Of a stretch of 22,257 nt of DNA, positions 14,993 to 22,030 are shown piece after piece. Each line of letters starts with the position of its first letter. Position 1 is the first letter of the stretch. The stretch comes from a virus. The translations under genes were made by a program, and so were the position numbers. Location of the stretch: the IMG/VR virus record IMGVR_UViG_3300007533_000023, positions 1 through 22,257 of that record; one strand, 5' to 3'. Below the pieces are notes generated by a model. It had not been told where the DNA came from, did no database searches, and saw nothing but the letters and a program-made list of their open reading frames with translations.

Positions 14993-15994
14993 ATGGATAC
15001 ACAAAAACTGCGACAGTCCCTCAACAAGAAAGACATCTCGACCGATCTCTCCGATCCTGACTGCTGGCTCTCGACCGGCAACATGGCGTTGAACTACATC
15101 CTCTCCAACAATTTCAACGAGGGGATTCCAAACAGACGTTCGACGCTGCTCTTCGGACCGTCCGGAACGGGCAAGTCACTGTTACTTGGCAACATCGCCA
15201 AGAATGCGCAGGACAAGGGCTATATGGTCGTCTATATCGATAGTGAAGGGGCGATTGACACCAAGTATCTTACACGGATCGGACTCAGCCTTGCCGAGAC
15301 CGATTTCCTCCCCGTGCGGGTATCCACCGTTGAGGACACGGCCTCGGTCATCAGTGACTTGATGCGTACAGTCAGCCCGGCAGATAAGGTGTTCGTGGCA
15401 CTGGACTCCCTGTCAATGCTCGAACCGGCACAGGAACTGGAGAAGTTCCAAGACAAGGGTGAACTCCAGAACGATCAGGGGCGGACCGCGAAGAAGTTCA
15501 AATCGCTGGTCAAGAACGTCAACGCCAAGATCGGCAATCGTGACATGTTCTTTGTCTATACGGCGCACGCCTATGCCAACCAAGACATCATGAACGGGAA
15601 GGGCAAGTGGCTGATTTCCGGTGGAGAGGGCCAGTTGTACATCCCCTCCATGTCCCTGTTGCTCGACAAATTGAAGTTGAAAGAGGGTACGGAGAACATC
15701 GGCTTTCAAATGAAAGCCGAAATTTACAAGTCCCGGTTCTCGATGCTCGGCGCCAAGTCCACGTTGAAGATTCCCTATGATGCCGGCATCGATCTCTACG
15801 ACGGACTGTTGCCGATCTTTGAGAAGCTAGGCATGGTTTCCAAGAACGGTGCTTGGTACAACTATATCGTTGACGGCAAGACCATCAAGTTTCAGTCCTT
15901 GGCCTTGCACGAACACGCGGACGCGATTTTGAATCAGATTTCGTCTTCGGAAGCAGACGACCCGACGGCGGTAGCTGATGATGATGTGGTCTGA
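14993..15994 (+). CDS. uvsX: UvsX RecA-like recombinase
   Basis: The protein has 333 residues. The RecA fold is shown by Walker A GPSGTGKS (55-62), the MVVYIDSEGAID segment (~80-91), Walker B VFVALDSLSML and the HAYAN segment. The acidic C-terminal tail (EADDPTAVADDDVV) resembles that of RecA/UvsX regulators. UvsX drives strand exchange in recombination-dependent replication and works with UvsY and UvsW, whose likely genes follow. The length is somewhat shorter than T4 UvsX. Its last 61 nt overlap the convergent minus-strand gene. The gap upstream has no late octamer on its strand, as expected of an early or middle gene. Confidence 0.9.
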   Translation: MDTQKLRQSLNKKDISTDLSDPDCWLSTGNMALNYILSNNFNEGIPNRRSTLLFGPSGTGKSLLLGNIAKNAQDKGYMVVYIDSEGAIDTKYLTRIGLSLAETDFLPVRVSTVEDTASVISDLMRTVSPADKVFVALDSLSMLEPAQELEKFQDKGELQNDQGRTAKKFKSLVKNVNAKIGNRDMFFVYTAHAYANQDIMNGKGKWLISGGEGQLYIPSMSLLLDKLKLKEGTENIGFQMKAEIYKSRFSMLGAKSTLKIPYDAGIDLYDGLLPIFEKLGMVSKNGAWYNYIVDGKTIKFQSLALHEHADAILNQISSSEADDPTAVADDDVV

Positions 15995-16305
15995 ATGGTA
16001 GTGAGGACCTGCGTGCCACGGGAAAGAAAGTAGGTCCCGGACATGGAGTTCCAATTGTCCTTGAGCCACGCGCGGACCTTGCCCCATTCGTCGTCTTTCA
16101 GGACCTTGCCGTCCTTGACGATCTGCACCCGCTCATGATCTTTGACGGTGACGGATTGGCGTAGAAACATGCGAGATTGCAGGGCATTGTCATGATCGGG
16201 GCTGTCGGGTCCGCCAAAGTTCATGATGTCGTCTTTGGGGGAATCATCGAATGTCATCGATGGTCCGGAATACTCGTATTCATTGAGGATATCGCTAATC
16301 TTCAT
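15934..16305 (-). CDS. Small protein with capsid-targeting-like N-terminus, antisense to the end of uvsX
   Basis: This 123-residue protein is not recognised. It starts MKISDILNEYEYS. The ILNE fits the (I/L)-x-E cleavage rule of the T4 gp21 prohead protease, at the right place for a capsid-targeting sequence. The rest has an acidic linker (DDSPKDDIMNFGGPD), a compact part (VQIVKDGKVLKDDEWGKV, WLKDNWNSM), and a Ser/Thr-rich acidic tail. It is the only minus-strand gene between 14993 and the right edge, has two late-like octamers upstream, and its 3' end overlaps uvsX by 61 nt. A packaged internal protein is a possible role. Confidence 0.55.
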   Translation of the reverse strand: MKISDILNEYEYSGPSMTFDDSPKDDIMNFGGPDSPDHDNALQSRMFLRQSVTVKDHERVQIVKDGKVLKDDEWGKVRAWLKDNWNSMSGTYFLSRGTQVLTTIQTTSSSATAVGSSASEDEI

Positions 16306-16331
16306 AGGGTCTGGTTCCAGTTCCTCTTATT

Positions 16332-16339
16332 CTATTTAG
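16332..16339 (-). promoter_or_regulatory. Late-promoter-like octamer CTAAATAG (minus strand)
   Basis: On the minus strand this reads CTAAATAG (within CCCTAAATAG), 26 nt before the ATG at 16305, the same spacing as for the genes starting at 14351 and 8896. Confidence 0.5.
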
Positions 16340-16349
16340 GGTGGGTCAA

Positions 16350-16357
16350 GTATTTAT
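16350..16357 (-). promoter_or_regulatory. Second octamer CATAAATA (minus strand) at the uvsY-like start
   Basis: On the minus strand this reads CATAAATA, and it shares the 12-mer ATAAATACTTGA with the promoter at 14378-14385. It overlaps the first two bases of the start codon of the plus-strand uvsY-like gene. It may be a tandem promoter for the gene starting at 16305. Confidence 0.35.
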
Positions 16358-16826
16358 GAGTCAGAATCAAGCGGTTGAGCATCAATACGATGCGATCAGA
16401 AAATCATTCGAAGAACAGAGTGATGTCTACAACCAGATGTACGTCGGCTCGGAGAGCACGATTCTCATCGAGAACCGCCAGCTCCGGGAGTGCATTGGAG
16501 AACAGATCAGCCTGCTTTATGAATGGGAGGGGTTGGCTGCAATCACTCATGCCAATGCCCGTCGAGCCGAGGCGCTGGTCGATCAGGTGTATGGCCTCGT
16601 GTTCAAGAAGGAGATGAGCGGTAGAGGCAAGGCGCCAAGCACGACCGAGGCCAAGGCGTACGCGCAATCCAACGATGACTATGTGCGGGTCAAACAACTG
16701 CATAACAACACCATTCGGCTCCGGGACGAGGTCGATGCGGTGTTAAATACCATAAAGGCGCGGCAGTATGCATTGAAGGACCTGACCAATGCCCTTGTCG
16801 CAGGAGTCGAAAGCCATGTCATCTAG
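16356..16826 (+). CDS. uvsY: UvsY-like recombination mediator
   Basis: The protein has 156 residues from the ATG at 16356; a GTG at 16341 in frame is less likely. It is almost wholly helical. The C-terminal half follows the pattern I recall for T4 UvsY: a charged stretch after SGRG, an EAKAYAQSNDD segment, then DEVDAVLNTIKARQYALKDL, comparable to the terminal ALDAIKSRGFAIKHI of UvsY. UvsY loads UvsX onto DNA coated by gp32. Location between uvsX and uvsW supports the call, although identity is low and the N-terminal ~40 residues are unmatched. Its stop overlaps the start of the next gene by 11 nt. Confidence 0.6.
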   Translation: MSQNQAVEHQYDAIRKSFEEQSDVYNQMYVGSESTILIENRQLRECIGEQISLLYEWEGLAAITHANARRAEALVDQVYGLVFKKEMSGRGKAPSTTEAKAYAQSNDDYVRVKQLHNNTIRLRDEVDAVLNTIKARQYALKDLTNALVAGVESHVI

Positions 16827-17070
16827 ACAGCCGGACCCCACACAGGAGTTGTTGCAGATTGATTTCACGCTGCTCGACGCGTGGAAAAACAAGACCATCA
16901 AGGAACTTCACGAGATGCGCGATGTCTTGATAGGCAAGATCAATTGCATCCCGAAGGAATCCCGGATGTTCAAGAATCAGTTGTTCCAGACGCTGAATGA
17001 TCTTGAGACCTACATTCGTATCCGGGAAGACCGCGAACAACCAGACAAACACAACAACATAGTGGTGTAA
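16816..17070 (+). CDS. Small gene between uvsY-like and uvsW
   Basis: The protein has 84 residues from the ATG at 16816 (RBS AGGAG); an ATG at 16789, also with a fair RBS, would give 93. It is charged and helical (WKNKTIKELHEMRDVLIGKI; NQLFQTLNDLETYIRIRED), with no membrane segment. T4 also carries small genes (uvsY.-1 and uvsY.-2) between uvsY and uvsW, so the position is syntenic, though similarity cannot be judged here. The TAA overlaps the uvsW ATG (TAATG), implying coupling. Confidence 0.6.
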   Translation: MSSRQPDPTQELLQIDFTLLDAWKNKTIKELHEMRDVLIGKINCIPKESRMFKNQLFQTLNDLETYIRIREDREQPDKHNNIVV

Positions 17071-18497
17071 TGGCTATCGACCTGTATCTCATTGATGAAG
17101 TCAATGTCCGGTTCGACGGACTAACGGATTCTCAGACCAAGCACATCATCAAGGCAACGGAACGAAGCGTTCCGGGCGCCTTTCAAAGTGCCGCGTTCAA
17201 ATTGCACAAGTGGAACGGCAAGGAATCCAATTTCTCGCCTTCGGGCTATACCTTCAGCTTCCTGCTGGATCAGGTCCTCGATATCTTGGAGCGAGACCTG
17301 CTGGTCGATCTCGATCAGGACATCACATTGCATGATGTCCGGGAACTCCCCCTCGTACCCGATCACGTGCCCCGGATCGACAATACCTATTTGTCGGGCC
17401 TCGGGATCACGATGCACGATCATCAGGTAGAAGCCGTCAACCGGGTCATCGAGGCACGCAAAGGGATCATCGACATCGCCACTACCGGCGGCAAGACCTA
17501 TATCTGTCTGTCGTTGTCGAAGGTCTTTTCTGAATGGGTCGGCAGCGTCGTCGTGGTCCCCAACAAGGAACTATTGGTACAGACCTATAACAGCTACGTC
17601 GAAGAGGGCTCTCTCAACGTTGCGATGCTGACCGGAAATGGCGACCGGGAGCAGATCGTGGCCAATCATGACCACATCATCGTGACATGGCAACTGCTGA
17701 AGAACTCTGCGGAACTGTTCCGGGGGTTTCGTGGTGTACTCATACAGGACGAGTGCCACATATTAGGCGAGGTCATGCAGCGCAATCTGCGCGACGTGTT
17801 CAGTGATTGTCCGGTACGGGTAGGCATGACCGCCACGGTGCCCAAGACTGGCCACAAGAAAGAGAAGCTGTTCTGTCATATTGGCGGCGACGTGTTGATC
17901 AAGGTCGAAACCCGCGAGTTGCAGGAGCACAAGATTGCGTCCACATGCAGCATTACCACGGTTCGTACTCGGGATTCGCGCTTGGAACACGAAGAGCCAT
18001 TCGAGGAATGGGAATCCGAGAAGAAGTATCTGTTGAAGAACCGACGTCGAGTGGACGCACTGGCGGAATACCTCGACCTGCTGCCAAACAAGAACACCTT
18101 GGTCCTGACGCACCCACAGTTTGGCTCCAAGATCGCCAAGAAACTGTCATTGCCATTCATCGACATGGATGTAAAGAGCGAGGACCGAATCGCCGAGTAC
18201 GAGAAGTTCGAGGTTTCGGACGACAACTGTTTGATTGCCACGTTTGGGACGGCCGGCACCGGCATCAGCATCAATCGCATATTTCGCCTGATCCTGATCG
18301 ATCCCGGCAAGAACCCGACCGCGATTGTTCAGGGCATCGGTCGCGGTCTGCGCCTCGATGGGGTATACAACCATCTGGAAGTGTTTGACATCTATTCGAA
18401 CACAAGGTGGTCGGTTCGTCATCAGAGAGGGCGACAGCAATTGTACAGGTCCCAAGGCTTCGAACTGCATACAGCACCGGACATCCACATTCTTTGA
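17070..18497 (+). CDS. uvsW: UvsW-type SF2 DNA helicase
   Basis: The protein has 475 residues. Residues ~1-105 form an N-terminal substrate-binding part as in T4 UvsW. The SF2 core follows: a Q-motif-like GITMHDHQVEAV (~112-123), Walker A ATTGGKT (137-143), PNKELL (motif Ia, ~164), DECH (227-230), motif III GMTATVP (~252), motif V TFGTAGTGISI, and motif VI QGIGRGLR with its arginine finger. UvsW unwinds Holliday junctions, stalled forks and R-loops and helps switch to recombination-dependent replication. The start overlaps the preceding stop by 1 nt. It shares strand and module with uvsX and uvsY-like. Confidence 0.92.
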   Translation: MAIDLYLIDEVNVRFDGLTDSQTKHIIKATERSVPGAFQSAAFKLHKWNGKESNFSPSGYTFSFLLDQVLDILERDLLVDLDQDITLHDVRELPLVPDHVPRIDNTYLSGLGITMHDHQVEAVNRVIEARKGIIDIATTGGKTYICLSLSKVFSEWVGSVVVVPNKELLVQTYNSYVEEGSLNVAMLTGNGDREQIVANHDHIIVTWQLLKNSAELFRGFRGVLIQDECHILGEVMQRNLRDVFSDCPVRVGMTATVPKTGHKKEKLFCHIGGDVLIKVETRELQEHKIASTCSITTVRTRDSRLEHEEPFEEWESEKKYLLKNRRRVDALAEYLDLLPNKNTLVLTHPQFGSKIAKKLSLPFIDMDVKSEDRIAEYEKFEVSDDNCLIATFGTAGTGISINRIFRLILIDPGKNPTAIVQGIGRGLRLDGVYNHLEVFDIYSNTRWSVRHQRGRQQLYRSQGFELHTAPDIHIL

Positions 18498-18516
18498 TAC
18501 GGGGATACTTACACAC

Positions 18517-18987
18517 ATGCAACTGATCGGTGAAGACTACACGGCTCTACCCAACAGCGACGAAGCGACCGAATGCCACCATTGGGAATACAACATCAAG
18601 GAACGGGACTTCTTTCTTTGCGAGACTTCATCGTGGCATCGCATTACCGGGACCGCCTATCACATCGGTATAGGCAAGGACACCTTGATCGTCCCGGCCA
18701 ACTATCATGTGATGATCGCGGACGTTTATGGGGACCTTGACTGGATCAAGGTCGATGAGATCGTGGGACGAACCTTCGATGCGTTCCTGATGACCAACAC
18801 CCTCGAAGAGAACGCATGGCAGATCGAGACCATGGAAGTCATCGATTGCGTGGAAGACTTTATCATGGTGTACCCCCAAACGAAGAATCCGGTGCCGGTC
18901 AGTGTGGGGACTCGATTCTCGATTCTGGTCTCTCCGGCAGACCTGTACAATAAGATGAGTGACTATTGCCACGTGGATGTCGTATAG
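18517..18987 (+). CDS. Unrecognised protein, first of a pair after uvsW
   Basis: This protein has 156 residues from the ATG at 18517. The frame extends upstream inside uvsW but without a convincing RBS. It is soluble, acidic and aromatic-rich, with a beta-like centre (TLIVPANYHVMIADVYGDL; DWIKVDEIVGRTFDAFLM). No motif is recognised. Its TAG is immediately followed by the ATG of the next gene, so the two are probably translated together. Confidence 0.6.
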   Translation: MQLIGEDYTALPNSDEATECHHWEYNIKERDFFLCETSSWHRITGTAYHIGIGKDTLIVPANYHVMIADVYGDLDWIKVDEIVGRTFDAFLMTNTLEENAWQIETMEVIDCVEDFIMVYPQTKNPVPVSVGTRFSILVSPADLYNKMSDYCHVDVV

Positions 18988-19569
18988 ATGAGAGAAGAAC
19001 AATCCAAGGTATACCTGTTTCAAACGAAAGAAGAATTGAACGTCAATGACGGTCAGGGGCGTTGCCATATGCTGGCCGATGACGTCTTTCTCTGGATCGG
19101 CTATTACACGGTACAGGATAATGGTAGCGCCATGCTGTACGACGTATTTGCATATCACGGTGCCAGTTCGGATGACACGATCTCGATCCGGGCCATCAAG
19201 GAGGGCTACAACGAGAAGTATCGGGATGACATCATTTCATGCCTTACCATGAATGACGTCGGGCTGTTATCGAAACTGACATGGGCAGACCACATCCTCG
19301 CCTTCCTTGTGCAACTGGTCACTCTTGGTACGGTTACGCTCAATCGCAGCGTCTTCGATCCGAATTTGTATCTGCCTCCGGGATTCCATGATTGGGGGTA
19401 CTACATGCATTTCGATCAAATCGTGGTCCATGAGGATCAATGGAATCACCTGTACGAAGCGATGCGTGCCCGGGAGATGCAGTATGGTCAACCTGCCCGG
19501 GTACTGGACGTGTTCCCCACGCTTGCTGTTCCCAAAGACAGGATAGAAGTATCAGAAGAAGAGGTATGA
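18988..19569 (+). CDS. Unrecognised protein, second of a pair after uvsW
   Basis: This 193-residue protein starts on the base after the previous stop. It is soluble, with a hydrophobic stretch (~110-130, ILAFLVQLVTLGTVTL) that is probably a buried helix, and aromatic-rich segments (GFHDWGYYMHFDQIVVHED). I do not recognise the family. Its place between uvsW and the dNMP kinase gene suggests early or middle expression. Confidence 0.6.
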   Translation: MREEQSKVYLFQTKEELNVNDGQGRCHMLADDVFLWIGYYTVQDNGSAMLYDVFAYHGASSDDTISIRAIKEGYNEKYRDDIISCLTMNDVGLLSKLTWADHILAFLVQLVTLGTVTLNRSVFDPNLYLPPGFHDWGYYMHFDQIVVHEDQWNHLYEAMRAREMQYGQPARVLDVFPTLAVPKDRIEVSEEEV

Positions 19570-19576
19570 CTCAACA

Positions 19577-20170
19577 ATGACAACCAAACCAACACTGATC
19601 GGTATTTGCGGACCCGCTCGTTCGGGAAAGGACACTTGCGCCAACGCACTGGTAGAGCAACTTCACTTTCATCGATACTCGTTTGCCGATCCACTGAAAC
19701 GGGCTGCACAAGAGATGTTCGGCCTTACCGACGAGCAGACATGGAGTGATGAGTACAAGGACGAGGTAAATCCGTTTTGGGGTATTACCCATCGAGAGAT
19801 GTTCCAGAAGTTGGGGACCGAAGGTGGCCGGCAGTTGTTCTTCACGGACATATGGGTTCGACGTGCCACATTGCAGTTGTCGCGCGCAATCGGTTTCGGG
19901 TACAACCGTTTCGTGATTCCGGACATACGCTTCGATAATGAGGCCGACTGGCTCCATGATTTCGGAGGCACCCTGTTCTACGTCGAGCGTCCAGACCTCG
20001 AACACATCAAGCATTCCTCTCATGCCAGTGAGAACTCCTTGGACATGGCCAATGTTGATGAGATCATTCTAAACGACAACACCAGATACGACTTGCAGAA
20101 CCAGATTGTTGCGGCCGTGTCTGATATAATCGACAGCGTACTTTCGGATTCCCTCCCCCTTGGAACGTGA
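19577..20170 (+). CDS. Deoxynucleoside monophosphate kinase, T4 gp1 type
   Basis: The protein has 197 residues. The P-loop GPARSGKD (12-19) is followed by YSFADPLKRAAQEMFGL (~36-52), a hallmark of the T4 gene 1 family, then WGITHREMFQKLGTEGGRQ and VIPDIRFDNEADWL, and a C-terminal HSSHASENSLDM and DNT segment. The enzyme phosphorylates dNMPs (in T4 dTMP, dGMP and hydroxymethyl-dCMP) to dNDPs for replication. Whether this phage uses a modified cytosine cannot be told from the window. Its stop lies just before the next ATG (TGATATG). Confidence 0.85.
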   Translation: MTTKPTLIGICGPARSGKDTCANALVEQLHFHRYSFADPLKRAAQEMFGLTDEQTWSDEYKDEVNPFWGITHREMFQKLGTEGGRQLFFTDIWVRRATLQLSRAIGFGYNRFVIPDIRFDNEADWLHDFGGTLFYVERPDLEHIKHSSHASENSLDMANVDEIILNDNTRYDLQNQIVAAVSDIIDSVLSDSLPLGT

Positions 20171-20171
20171 T

Positions 20172-20759
20172 ATGCCCTACTACGACAAGGAGCGACTACG
20201 GTACCTCCACCATTCGGGGGATTCGACCGTGGGCTTTCATGGTGCGGTTGATACGCTGCTTCGAACGGGACATCCACCGAAGCACGCAATCCATGGCAAT
20301 CCACGGCACTATTGGCCGCATACGGTCGTTGTTCAGTACAATCGAAAGTATGTGGGTGAATCAAAACTTGAATTGAAAGCGCAGTTTCCGAACCCCGACC
20401 CCATCAATTGGAACCATTCGGACGGGGACGTGGAGCGATTCGTGCGCCTGTTTCGCGGCACTCCCCGATTCTCTGCATACCCGGATCGTGAGGCCGCAAG
20501 CGACCGGTTTGAACTGGAGTTTGATTTTTTCGAACGAAACCAATACATCCTGTTTCTTGTCTCGCTCCATGACCTGATCCAGCAGTTCAAACGGGACAAC
20601 GTCATTTGGGGGGTGGGGAGAGGCAGTTCATGTGCCAGCTTCATCCTGTACTGCCTCGAAGTCCATGACATCGATCCCATCGAGTTCGATATCCCCTTCA
20701 AGGAACTTTCCAAAGAAACAGAACACGAGGAACCACAACAACATGACCACAACACATGA
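20172..20759 (+). CDS. Stand-alone protein carrying a fragment of the DNA polymerase III alpha (DnaE) palm
   Basis: The protein has 195 residues from the ATG at 20172 (RBS GGAA); a TTG at 20160 is also in frame. Residues ~113-180 match the DnaE/PolC segment that ends in the triphosphate-binding GRGS. The visible pieces are ILFLVSLHDLIQQFK, then GVGRGSSCASFILY (147-160), then DIDPIEFDIPF. In cellular enzymes the catalytic PDxDxDF motif comes right after this; here the protein stops. No PHP domain, second catalytic aspartate, fingers or clamp-binding part is present, so it cannot be a polymerase alone. The first ~110 residues are unrecognised. It could bind nucleotides or act as a decoy or replisome modulator. 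It overlaps the GroES-like gene by 17 nt. Confidence 0.65.
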   Translation: MPYYDKERLRYLHHSGDSTVGFHGAVDTLLRTGHPPKHAIHGNPRHYWPHTVVVQYNRKYVGESKLELKAQFPNPDPINWNHSDGDVERFVRLFRGTPRFSAYPDREAASDRFELEFDFFERNQYILFLVSLHDLIQQFKRDNVIWGVGRGSSCASFILYCLEVHDIDPIEFDIPFKELSKETEHEEPQQHDHNT

Positions 20760-21030
20760 AGAACAACTGAAGCCCTTTTCCCGGGAGATCGTCGTCAAGG
20801 TCGAGGATCGTAATGACTTCAACAACTCCCCGATCCATGTCCCGGAACGCTCCAAGAACGAAGACGCGCACTTCTTTCGAGTGCTACGGGTCGGCAGCGA
20901 CGTACACGAAGTCAAGCCCGGAAACGTGATCTATGTTCGATGGGCGAATACCATGCCCCCGTTTTTGTGGGGGAGCGATCTGTTGTCCGTGACACGCGAA
21001 GAACACGTAGAGGCCGTCATTGATGGTTGA
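20743..21030 (+). CDS. GroES-like cochaperonin (possible T4 gp31 analogue)
   Basis: The protein has 95 residues from the ATG at 20743 (RBS GAGGAA); an in-frame start at 20632 lies inside the previous gene. The fold pattern is that of chaperonin-10: a REIVVKVED strand, a mobile-loop-like NDFNNSPIHVPE whose IHV would be the GroEL-binding hydrophobic tripeptide, FFRVLRVGSDVHEVKPGNVIYV, and a closing LLSVTREEHVEAVID. T4 gp31 replaces GroES so that GroEL can fold the large capsid protein; this gene may do the same. Length matches GroES rather than the longer gp31. Assignment is by pattern, without alignment. Confidence 0.6.
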   Translation: MTTTHEEQLKPFSREIVVKVEDRNDFNNSPIHVPERSKNEDAHFFRVLRVGSDVHEVKPGNVIYVRWANTMPPFLWGSDLLSVTREEHVEAVIDG

Positions 21031-21715
21031 GACCCCCCCAATCAGCCCGACGGTGCTATGGCAGACACACCAAGAGCTTGCCCGTATATATGCCAACCAC
21101 AAACTGCATGCGCCGAATGAGGTCTATTGCCGGGACGATGATCGGGACACCCGGATCGTCACGATCCACACCATGCCGATGGGAAAATTCCTGAAGGGAC
21201 GTGGGGCTGACACCGATTTTTGTGTCTCTTTGACGCAGCTCTTTCTTCAATTGTACGGGGTCCCACAAGCATTGGCATATACAGACCCGTTGCGGGTCGA
21301 CCTGAAATTCGATCTGCGGGCCGATGTCATGAGTGTAGCCGGGGGTGCAGACATGAAAGAGTTCTTCGATGGAATCGACACGACCACCTCCGGCATCATC
21401 CGTGGCCAGATACATTCGGACCTGAACCATTTCAGTTTCTTGCATGTGGACCGAAACCTGCGCGAGGATTTCCAGATCATGTATGACCCCTGCTTCCTCA
21501 TGGAGATGGAGCCGTCACCCCCGGCTAAACCATTGCTTACAAGTCCGTCGATCACACCAGCGAGGCACACGGAGTCGAGCCTGTTGTACAACAAAATTCG
21601 AGAAGCAGTAAAATACCGGAACTACTGGCCGTTGCTCCTGTTCTGTGTCGATGATCAGGGCACTGTTATCGGATGGGAAGACGGCCAGTACCTCAGTTCA
21701 TTTGCCGAGCTATAA
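21023..21715 (+). CDS. Unrecognised protein before the PAAR gene
   Basis: This protein has 230 residues from the ATG at 21023, which overlaps the GroES-like stop by 8 nt; a TTG one codon earlier is possible. It is soluble and mixed alpha/beta, with MGKFLKGRGADTDF (~54-67), VDLKFDLRADVMSV (~94-107), HSDLNHFSFLHVDRNLREDF (~132-151), and a proline-rich linker (EPSPPAKPLLTSPSITPAR) to a C-terminal ~40-residue part. No family is recognised. Its TAA lies in the late octamer that precedes PAAR, so it ends the early/middle module. Confidence 0.6.
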   Translation: MVETPPISPTVLWQTHQELARIYANHKLHAPNEVYCRDDDRDTRIVTIHTMPMGKFLKGRGADTDFCVSLTQLFLQLYGVPQALAYTDPLRVDLKFDLRADVMSVAGGADMKEFFDGIDTTTSGIIRGQIHSDLNHFSFLHVDRNLREDFQIMYDPCFLMEMEPSPPAKPLLTSPSITPARHTESSLLYNKIREAVKYRNYWPLLLFCVDDQGTVIGWEDGQYLSSFAEL

Positions 21716-21718
21716 ATA
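21711..21718 (+). promoter_or_regulatory. T4-like late promoter octamer TATAAATA
   Basis: An exact T4 late octamer ends 5 nt before the PAAR ATG (21724). It includes the TAA stop of the preceding gene (21713-21715). By T4 spacing the transcript would start at or next to the ATG, giving a leaderless or nearly leaderless message. Confidence 0.65.
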
Positions 21719-21723
21719 CCCCC

Positions 21724-22026
21724 ATGGCTGGATCAGGCAATGCAAGAGCAGGCGACATCGCGACCGGAATCTGCCCCGCGCACAAACACCCGCAGCACTA
21801 TTCGGCGGTTATCACAGGCGTATCTCCGACTGTGGTACTCGAATCGGCCGGCGCATCATTTATTGGTTCTGTTGCTATTGCTAGCTGCGGCCATCCTGTT
21901 GTTGTCATTTCCGGTTCTGGCACAGTGCTTGTTAATGGTGCCGGTGCTGGACGAATCGGTGACATAGGGACCAATCCCGGCCCCTGTGTCATCCAGACCG
22001 GCGCACAGACCGTAATCTCAGGATAG
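21724..22026 (+). CDS. PAAR-domain tail-spike tip protein
   Basis: The protein has 100 residues. It is a PAAR-type protein that caps the central spike, as gp5.4 does in T4, sharpening the tip for membrane piercing. Evidence is the repeated small beta pattern, the GAGAGRIGDIG segment and Cys/His residues suited to bind the apical metal (CPAHKH near 17-22, CGH near 55-57, and a Cys near 88). The frame is open upstream to 21673 within the previous gene, but the ATG at 21724 gives the usual short PAAR start (MAGSGNARAGDIATG). Confidence 0.8.
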   Translation: MAGSGNARAGDIATGICPAHKHPQHYSAVITGVSPTVVLESAGASFIGSVAIASCGHPVVVISGSGTVLVNGAGAGRIGDIGTNPGPCVIQTGAQTVISG

Positions 22027-22030
22027 ACAT

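Noticed and set aside
16743-16750. TTAAATAC on the plus strand as a late promoter
   Set aside because: It is inside the uvsY-like gene, 38-65 nt from candidate starts, and serves genes expected to be early or middle.
17807-18388. Plus-strand open frame of 193 codons within uvsW
   Set aside because: It is a frame-shifted shadow of uvsW, whose helicase motifs continue through this interval.
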